From Perkinsus olseni (taxonomy: Eukaryota > Perkinsozoa > Perkinsida > Perkinsidae), in NCBI GenBank assembly GCA_013115135.1, contig JABANP010000136.1:1-64000 (forward strand): 64,000 nucleotides of DNA, read 5' to 3'. Shown in pieces: positions 57,048 to 64,000 of this stretch. Positions within the stretch are counted from its first letter, which is position 1; every line of letters starts with the position of its first letter. The position numbers were made by a program, and so were the translations under genes. Below the pieces are notes generated by a model. It did no database searches, had not been told where the DNA came from, and worked only from the letters and a program-made list of their open reading frames with translations.

Positions 57048-58127
57048 TTGGAAAGAGGATGACGCTGAAATTGGTTCCGTGAGGAAGGGCCCACGTAACT
57101 GTATGCTATCCTGAAAGGTCTCGCCGGAGAGGGCCGCTAGTGGCGAGCACAGCAATTGCGTTCGGTTCGGTGCCCAGCCTGGTTACCCATGGTCGACCAT
57201 ACAATGACCCATGATAGACAAGTGCCACTCATAACCCATACGGTCCTTGTGATTGCCGTTCATCGCCGCTGGCAGCGTCACCAAGCTGAGCTATGATAGC
57301 CAGCACGCTTACCTCATTGATCAGTGACTTATGCAGCACAGTTTACTAGTAGCTGATGGAGTTCTCAGAGACCAATTGGTTCAGCAGACCAATTTTGAAC
57401 CAATTTCAGATTCAACTAGCAGATCCCGTCGCTCCGCTCCGGGGTTCTCTAGCTCTTAGTCAGAGGGACCACGTCCCTCGCTGTGCTCGGGGAACAGCTA
57501 GGATTCATTAGGAGCTCACTTGTACCTGCACTTCTCACAAGTGGGGGAAACAGTATCAATCTAGCGTTATCTCGAACGTGTTCTATGGTTCGCTCACGCT
57601 CGGAGTATATGCAGCTTGTAAGAGAATCAAAAGTAATGTACGTCCTAGGTAGTTGAGTATTTGATAGAAGTTAGGTTAGCACAAGGGTCGTTACAGAGTA
57701 GCGAGGATAGGTTTCAGAAGTTGATAGTGCGTATGAAGAAACGGGTACATAGAGATGGAGATCGGAGTCTCCAACTGAATCTCCAGTTGGGGGATGAATG
57801 TTGGTGTCGATGAAAAAAGAGATCTGGGAATGACTATATTATAGATTCGACAGTCAACTTTCGTCTTTTTGAAGGCGAGCATTTAGAGTAGAGTAGTAGC
57901 AGGGGCAATGGTAGCACGTGTAGTAAAAGGCTGCGAGAGAAATGATGAGGTGAGGAGAATGATTGGTACATCTGCTGTAGTAGGAGGTATGTAGAAGATT
58001 GTAGTACTTGAAGGCAGAATAACTGGATCAAAATCGAGAGGTGTAAGACATACTCGCCGGCTTTCCTGAAATAACTGGAGGAAGCGAAGGGTTTAGGTAT
58101 CGATAAAAATTACCGCAATCGGTCGGA
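57048..58127. other. Gene-free interval
   Basis: No supported gene; only short frames without family features. Confidence 0.45.
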
Positions 58128-58520
58128 TTGCCACATCATCATCATCATCGGATTTGGTCAATAAGGCATATATACAACTTATATCATATGCGTCGGGTTC
58201 TCCGTACACGAGACTCACGAGAGTGTAGCACAAGTCGTGATTTCATTAGAAGGAGATTGGTATCGGAGGCCGCAAAAATAGCACTCAAAAAGAGAGATAG
58301 ATTATCTATCATAGATAAACACCAGGGTCCAATGAATAAAAATGAAATGCGTTGGAGACGAATCAGGCTGAGCGAGTGTAAAATACTCCGTAGTCCGAGG
58401 AAGTGGTGGAGGAAGTCCAAACCGCTTGGAGGAGCCACATCGGAAGACCTCATGGAGCAGCTTATGCGCATCCAATGGAGTGATGGGCGATCTTACCTTG
58501 TGCATGTACACGGTAGGTAG
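58128..58520 (+). CDS. Basic 130-codon frame, uncertain
   Basis: Starts at ATGCC followed by a (CAT)n run (MPHHHHHR), then a basic helix-rich stretch (RDFIRRRLVSEAAKIALKKR, RLSECKILRSPRKWWRKSKP). It could be an exon with a 5' splice site at GTAGGTAG near 58515. No family recognised; could be chance. Confidence 0.25.
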   Translation: MPHHHHHRIWSIRHIYNLYHMRRVLRTRDSRECSTSRDFIRRRLVSEAAKIALKKRDRLSIIDKHQGPMNKNEMRWRRIRLSECKILRSPRKWWRKSKPLGGATSEDLMEQLMRIQWSDGRSYLVHVHGR

Positions 58521-60605
58521 CCCGACCTCCTATCAGATGTCGCAACAGCGCTATACCTTGCTTCTTAGCGATCTGTCCCTCTCTCTCTCGCTCTGGGCCG
58601 TTATCGGCCAGGCGAGAGACCAACAACTCGGCAGGGGAGTTGGCTGTTTGTAAGGTCGGGGTACTCAGGTCGAGCAGCTCAGCACAGGAGACCAGCACTG
58701 GGCTGCGTTTTTTCTCACTTGCCTCTCAGGGCATTAATTCTCCTCTCCCACAAACTTCTATCCTGGGCATTGGCTTTCGAGAGGTTCGTCGCTCTTAAGT
58801 CCTCTGCAATAATATCTGCAGATCCTACAAAATCTCTCTATTAGAGCTTACCAATCAGAGGAGTATGCTAAGCTAGCACTTAACGAGTTCGGCCGATCAC
58901 CATATGTAGTGAAATTCCACCCGAAGTATCCTCAGGCCTTTTCTTGCGTTCAACCATTGCAACTTCCGAGCTTGAAGCTCGGAGCCTAGTAGACGTAATT
59001 CACACGATTCAGACTGGCCGGAGACGTGTGTGATTCCACGTGAGCTTGTAGCAGGACGATTCTACCGGTTGTAAACTGCCATTTTGCCATCCGATATAAC
59101 AGCTCCGAGTCGGAGCCTCCGGCAGAGTGTAAATTACACTGCGTAACATATGCTACGCTGGCAGTGGTCGTCAGCGTGGCCGTCGGCCACACGGCCGCAT
59201 TTGGATCGCCATGAAAGTATTACCAGTTCCACCCGAATTCAGATATCCTCCTCTCCCGGGCGGCCCAGGGCCGCCGGCCCTGATAGTGCCTGAAAATCCT
59301 GCTACCCTTCACTCAACGGGAATTGTGCTACGATATCTCAGACCTCCTGTCCAAACATGCATCACATGGACTTGCATCTGAGGTACTACTACCAAGCTTC
59401 AGTAGTGCAACTGTTGCACTGCAACAGTAGGCTCGAAGAACTGTTCTCTTTCGGCAACCAACCTGTCCCTCGAAGATGCCCTACCAAACTCCCAGTCTGG
59501 ACAGCTGTTTCGGATGAGAGATGACACTGATGATACGCCCATGCACTTACCGCTTTGAACTTCTATGTAGTTTACGTCCGGAACCCGGATTCCGGGTGAA
59601 TGAAACTTTACTCACCGCGGGATCGAAGAGAATATAATTATGAACTTCGAGCACGGTACAGCGGAGATAGTTGCCGAAGCCGAAGCCGAAGCCGCATTCC
59701 GCCGATACTCAGTGTGGAGTCGACACTAACATCATGTTACTTGTGTGCCCAACAATGGAGCGTAAATTACAATGGGCGAACGACAGAAGTAGAAAGATTT
59801 CCCTAGTCCGACGATTGCACGATTGAAAGCGTGTGCTACCAATGTCTGGGAAGAAAGTTCACATGCGTAGCTCGATCTCTTCACCTCTAGTCAAGGTATT
59901 CAACCGCCCACCCAGTTACTTCCCTCAACTTTTCCGGGTACGAACTCGCTCGACGAGCGACGCTCGTCTCCATTTGAAAGCTCATAATACGGGTAGCGTG
60001 ATATGATGGCGTTGCCACAAGTGGAATGGGCTCAACTTGAGCCGCTCGACCGTGGGACCGTTGATTTGAAAGGAGCGAGCAAGAACAGGAAAAATGCCTA
60101 CAAGCGAAATCGCGGAAATAACATTTCGCGACGTTTTAACACCTGGTACATCGGCGCACATCTGTGAAGGGCAATAACTATGTCCACATACCGAACCTGG
60201 GCGGTACGAAGTAGAGATCGAACCTGCCATACCCATACGTCCCCCTTGCTGGTGACTCGGTATTGGTTGGGCCCTCCCTTTCTACACAAATTTTCACCAT
60301 CTAATCATCTGGGTTTCCGCAATCGCAGTTGTTGGTCCTGGGACTACTTAATCCTCTTTTCACCTTCTTTCTCCCTCATGCCTAATAGGCTGCCCAGTGT
60401 GGCATGCCTCCCTCCTCGCCTTCCCTGGCTGCTCGACGTAGTTGTGACGAAGTTCCTCTCAAGAGCCTCCGAGCTGATGATGAGAGATTCATTAACCTCT
60501 GTTGTTTCAAGGCTCTATGGTTGGGTCTAACCATATCGGGATCCGCTTGCGCGGGTCGTGTGATGGGCGATAAGCTTCGAGCTTGTAATGCCCAGGCAAT
60601 AAAGT
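58521..60605. other. Gene-poor region with short GC-rich hairpins
   Basis: No supported gene. Small palindromes include GGCCGTCGGCCACACGGCCG (about 59178) and GGCGGCCCAGGGCCGCC (about 59261). A B-box-like GCAGGTTCGATCTC on the minus strand at about 60210 lacks a partner. Confidence 0.4.
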
Positions 60606-60636
60606 TTGAATTGAATTGAATTGAATTGAATTGAAC
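60606..60636. repeat. (TTGAA)n microsatellite
   Basis: Six TTGAA units directly after AATAAAG. A simple-repeat tail after an AATAAA-like signal is what a non-LTR retrotransposon 3' end looks like, but no reverse transcriptase is seen upstream, so the origin is open. Confidence 0.8.
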
Positions 60637-60964
60637 CTGGGAAGTGTCTACGCACAGTCCTGCTTTCCGGGAAGTACGGCAAACTCTCTGCACAGAGACA
60701 AACGCGAACATGTAGAATCTGTTAGCGATGAAAGATATTGGGCCTATTTCATAGGGGCCCTAAGGATGTAGGTCCCTTAAGGTGAGAGATCTAACCTCAG
60801 GAGACTTGAAGGAAGTTTAGGGTATTTCACTAGAAAACAGGCGTTGGAGGTTAGGTTCCTTACCTTAAGGAGGCCCCTTAGGGCGCCCAACTTAGGGGGA
60901 CCTCGATCCTAGATAGGAAGCGTGCGCCCGAAACGGATATCATCAACTGCTGATTAAGGAACGA

Positions 60965-61033
60965 GAATACTCATATGCCGGGATTGATCCGGCAACCCTA
61001 CGGGAGTCAAACTGAGCCACTAACGACGGTGCC
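60965..61033 (-). repeat. tRNA-like sequence inside the TIR element
   Basis: On the minus strand, GTTAGTGGCTCAGTTTGACT resembles an A box and GTTGCCGGATCAATCCCGGC a T-arm (GCCGG/CCGGC pair). The anticodon arm is missing. It is not a functional tRNA. Confidence 0.5.
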
Positions 61034-61223
61034 ATATTGTCCACAGGTTAGCTGTTGAGGCACAATATGCCTGGCACGTGCTACTACCATGATGGTGCTC
61101 ATGCTATAAATAGGTTCTCATCTATAGACTATATTAAAGACCATCTATTCACTGTGGACTATAGTAAACAGCTTGTTTCTAATAGACCCCATACCATGAG
61201 TATCATTACGTCACGTGAGCGAG

Positions 61224-61291
61224 GCATTTTCGACTTGCACACGACTTGCACTGTGCAAGTCGTGTGCAAGTCGTGTGCAAGTCGAAAATGC
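61224..61291. repeat. 68-base perfect-arm palindrome
   Basis: Two 28-base arms that are exact reverse complements flank a 12-base loop. The arms are built from repeats of the 10-mer CGACTTGCAC. Located in the middle of the TIR element. Confidence 0.9.
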
Positions 61292-61659
61292 ATTCAAAAT
61301 GTATAAGAGGGAGTTTAGAACCTACGCGATATCGTGTCAGCGGATAGGGATTGGAGGCGGAGCGAAATGACGTCAGATCAGCTTTTTCTCGAGTTAGGAG
61401 CCTTCGAGGGGGGGTTGAAGGCGTGGCTACCCTGCCTTAATAAATCTTTAAGGAGCCCTTAGGTGAGGAGCGTTAGTGAAACGTACTTAGCTCCCTAAAA
61501 GTCCCAACTCAAGAAAACTTAAGAAACCTCACCTTAAGGCGCCTAAAAGGATTTCCTAACGTTCCTCAGCCCGCCTAACGCCCCTATGAGAAAGCCTACG
61601 GTTAGATCTTGAGGAACCTAACTGGAAACCTTAAGGTGAGGTCCCTATGAAATAGGCCC

Positions 61660-62532
61660 ATTGAGCAGCATAATCCTTTGTAAAAAAATCACTCGGACAT
61701 TTTTTCTGTGACGGTTTAACTCAATTAATCAGCGTAAATCGATCACACTATGAAAGTTATATTACGAGGAGCAGGGAGAGTTAGGAACGTGTTTCCAAGT
61801 AATGCGGTAGCAGAAGTAAAGCTGTGCAATATGGAAAAAAACCGGGATCAAACTTCAAAAAATACGACGGGAATTCGATTCTTCGCGCACGATGTATGTT
61901 CTTCTATTATAAGTAGTAGAGATTGTTGATTACAGCGGATTGATCGGAGGGCGCTCGAGGAATCGCAAGATTGCAAGATTCTCATGCGTGCGGCAGCTAG
62001 GCCGAAACGCAGCACGCATGTACCGCCGCACATTTCGGAATTGTTTTGCTCACGACAGCATTTCCACTCCAATTCCATCATCCTTCGGAAGGGATGGATA
62101 GTCGCTTTGGCCCATTCAAGTATCAGCCGCCATTTTCACTCAATGAGAATCGTCTATGACCTGAGAGTTGCCAAAGAGATGGTATGAGGCCCTCTTTCCT
62201 TGACTTAATGCTTGCTAATAAGGGTATACGGTTTTCGGGATACTTGTGACGTTAATTTTGATTTTCCATGGAGGATGGGAATCGGAGTCATCGTTTGACT
62301 GCGAAAGTGTCATCTGAGAATTTTGTGGAAAATTCTTATAATAGTGAAACCCAAGAATGGAAGCCGCTGTTAAACCATCTCTTGGCGCAAGCAAACGAGC
62401 TCGGCAGGACTGGGCTAGTTCACGATTTGCAAAATTCGCCAACATTGGAGCTCGGAATGGGTGATTGGGTTGCACAAGAATCTCTGCAGTTGCTGCTGCT
62501 GTTCTGTCTTCTTCTTCCTCCTGTCCTCGTTT
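61660..62532. other. Upstream region of the MOK-like kinase
   Basis: No supported gene. A 90-codon + frame (62268-62540) and its antisense partner have no family features; this is probably promoter and 5' UTR. Confidence 0.4.
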
Positions 62533-64000
62533 ATGAATGAATATCGTTTGCTGGGTAAAAAGGGCGAAGGGACATTCTCGGAGGTCCTCCTCGGGCGGCA
62601 TATGAGCAGCAATCGTGAAGTAATAATAAACGACCTGAGAGGGCCTCTGATGATGAGTTCTTTGCAGGTGGCGATAAAATACATGAAGAGTAAATTCCAG
62701 TCGATAGACGCGGTTAACTCCTTTAACGAGATCAGAGCACTGCGGAGACTAACGGGTATCTTTCCCTCGCGTATCTTTCCAGCATCAACCTAAGATTCCC
62801 CTCAGAGCATCCTAATATTGTGAAGTTGTTGGACGTTTTATACGACTCTAATACCGGCAGCTTAGCATTAGTACTTGAGCTGATGGACATGAACGTTTAT
62901 GAGGCGATAAAAGGGAGAAAGTAGAAAGACGAGGAGGGGAAGTTGTGGTATGCCCAATACCGATAGGCACTACTTCCCTGAAGACCGGGTCGGGCGGTGG
63001 ATGTCACAATTGCTCTTCGCTGTCGAGTATCTTCACGACAAGGGGATCTTTCACAGGTGAGGTTGCCTAAGTTGCTACTCTTGAAGAGGTAGTCTCTGCA
63101 GGGATATCAAACCGGAGAATCTTTTATTATACCAAAACGAAACGCTGAAGTTAGCGGATCTTGGCAGCTGCAAAGGTACCACATCGACAGCGTACCTTTC
63201 GCCTCATCAATCGCCTCAGGCATGGATTCTAAGCAACCGTTTACCGGAGTATATCTCCACGCGATGGTACAGAGCACCGGAGTGCATGCTCACGGATGGA
63301 TATTATTCAACAGGGATGGATATATGGGCGTAATATGGTGTCGGTACTAGGATTCGTACCCGGGTGCTTCGGTTGGGAGTCTTGGACGTTATCCGTTTCA
63401 GTATCGGATGTGTCTTTTTCGAAGTCCTTGCATTGGTACCCCTCTTTCCTGGGAAGAACGAAGTCGATCAGGTTAATAAGATTCACAAGGTAGTATCCAC
63501 GACGCCTCCTACCGTTACTACCGGGAATGTGCAGTGAAGCATCTTCGTAGTAATGGTACTAGCACACACATTACAACGGTAGAACATTAGGTACTAGCAT
63601 TAACATTAGTACATTAGAACTAGCAGCATGAACGCATTAAGAAATCTAATTTGTAAATGGCGAACAGGAGGCACAATCGTGTAGCAAAGCGTATATAGGA
63701 GTTCAATGTCATGCGGCCGTCAAGAGCGAAGCCATTCCCCAGTAGCGAGATATAGTATTATGGTCGTCGCAGTAGTAGCAGTAGGAGTGGTGGTAGTAGT
63801 GATGAGTCATCACTAACGATCGCGAACAGACTACAAGTGCAGTGCCAGAACCACTACTATTTCTACCACTAGCATGCCCCCACTTGCAGGTTATGGGGTT
63901 ACCGCCTGACGACCTATTAACGTATTTTAAGAAGTCTTGTAAGTCGAAGAGTGGTAAAGGTAATAGACCATTGAGGGAGATGGACAGGAAGCCTCATAAG
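62533..64000 (+). CDS. MOK-type (RCK family) protein kinase, incomplete at right edge
   Basis: A serine/threonine kinase of the MOK/MAK/ICK branch, known from cilia and flagella. Exons: 62533-62619 (MNEYRLLGKKGEGTFSEVL, Gly loop), 62668-62755 (VAIKYMKSKF, catalytic Lys), 62806-62920 (HPNIVKLLDVLYD, LELMDMNVYE), 62967-63056, 63102-63175 (HRDIKPENLLL; DLG in place of DFG), 63220-63329 (EYISTRWYRAPECMLTDGYY), 63402-63489 (GCVFFEVLALVPLFPGKNEV), 63890 to the edge (VMGLPPDDLLTYFKKSCKSK). LELMDMN, ISTRWYRAPEC-LTDG and the short FPG-NE-DQ block point to MOK. One extra base seems present near 63245 (SKQPFT|EYIS). The TEY-like activation site TEY is kept. Intron 63330-63401 is T-arm-like. Confidence 0.85.
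63330..63401 (-). repeat. MOK intron 6 with antisense T-arm-like sequence
   Basis: A 72-base intron containing CTAGGATTCGTACCCGGG, the complement of a T-arm with one change in the B box (GGTACGAATCC for GGTTCGAATCC). No A box nearby. Confidence 0.45.
63490..63889 (+). other. Large MOK intron 7
   Basis: A 400-base intron (GTAGTATCC...CACTTGCAG) with tandem-like TAGCATTAACATTAGTA and AGTAGTAG simple runs. The frame happens to stay open for 17 codons into it, which could mislead a gene finder to a premature end. Confidence 0.6.

Larger units (their letters stand above)
60740..61659. mobile_element. Non-autonomous TIR element, 920 bp
   Basis: Terminal inverted repeats of at least 17 bases (GGGCCTATTTCATAGGG at the left, its exact complement at 61643-61659) flanked by ATT on both sides, consistent with a 3-base target duplication. 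Sub-terminal CCTTAAGG-rich motifs recur in both orientations. No transposase frame. The GGGCC start and 3-base duplication recall PIF/Harbinger-type MITEs, but ATT is not the usual TWA target, so the superfamily is inference. Inside are a tRNA-like stretch (60965-61033) and a long palindrome (61224-61291). A diverged partial copy lies at 7556-8262. Confidence 0.75.

Noticed and set aside
63490..63540. MOK kinase ending at the TGA near 63535
   Set aside because: The frame runs 17 codons into an intron. The conserved VMGLPPDDLLTYFKK block resumes at 63890 after a good acceptor.

Overview
Eukaryotic nuclear DNA from an intron-rich protist. The gene set suggests an alveolate, and Perkinsus or a close relative fits best (inference). 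Reasons: short GT-AG introns of about 45-60 nt in housekeeping genes; a MOK-type flagellar kinase, as expected of a zoospore-forming cell; large transporter families; and decaying LTR retrotransposons. There is no bacterial operon structure. Features are spread over both strands.

Layout. 1-5104: two convergent, broken LTR retroelements, a BEL/Pao-like pol on + and a Gag-integrase fusion on -. 5395-16991: an array of intronless amino-acid transporter genes (two intact and 96% identical, one deletion pseudogene, one diverged copy), interrupted by a broken POT peptide-transporter gene. 19124-31088: intron-containing genes, namely an SLC36-like transporter, mitochondrial ribosomal protein uL24m with a tRNA-Arg gene antisense in its last intron, an MFS carrier with a presequence-like N terminus, and two tandem FUSC/ArAE-like membrane proteins. 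31999-37060: less recognisable genes on -. 37496-41695: a complete 15-exon DHX15/Prp43 helicase on -; its exons sum to exactly 732 codons including the stop. 42376-44568: a 26-bp minisatellite and a second POT gene with frameshifts. 45480-57047: a duplicated gene pair of unknown family, a glycosyltransferase-like protein, a METTL21-like methyltransferase and a secreted-type protein. 57048-62532: gene-poor sequence with foldback elements. 62533 to the right edge: a MOK/RCK-family kinase cut off by the window.

Main novelty. Several short spliceosomal introns in unrelated genes (SLC36-like, MFS, DHX15, probably MOK) consist largely of tRNA-like sequence, especially the T-arm/B-box, on either strand. 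Introns of two different genes share 23 of 24 bases across this motif, and a third shares an 18-base core. This looks like intron gain or colonisation by tRNA-derived elements. A separate 13-mer (GCGCCACGAAATT) recurs in three introns of two genes just upstream of the 3' splice site.

Caveat. Many otherwise conserved genes carry single-base indels at short homopolymers, while DHX15, uL24m and the SLC36-like gene do not. Some breaks may be consensus errors rather than pseudogenisation. Exon structures were inferred by eye from GT-AG signals, reading-frame continuity and remembered family motifs; no alignment or search was run.
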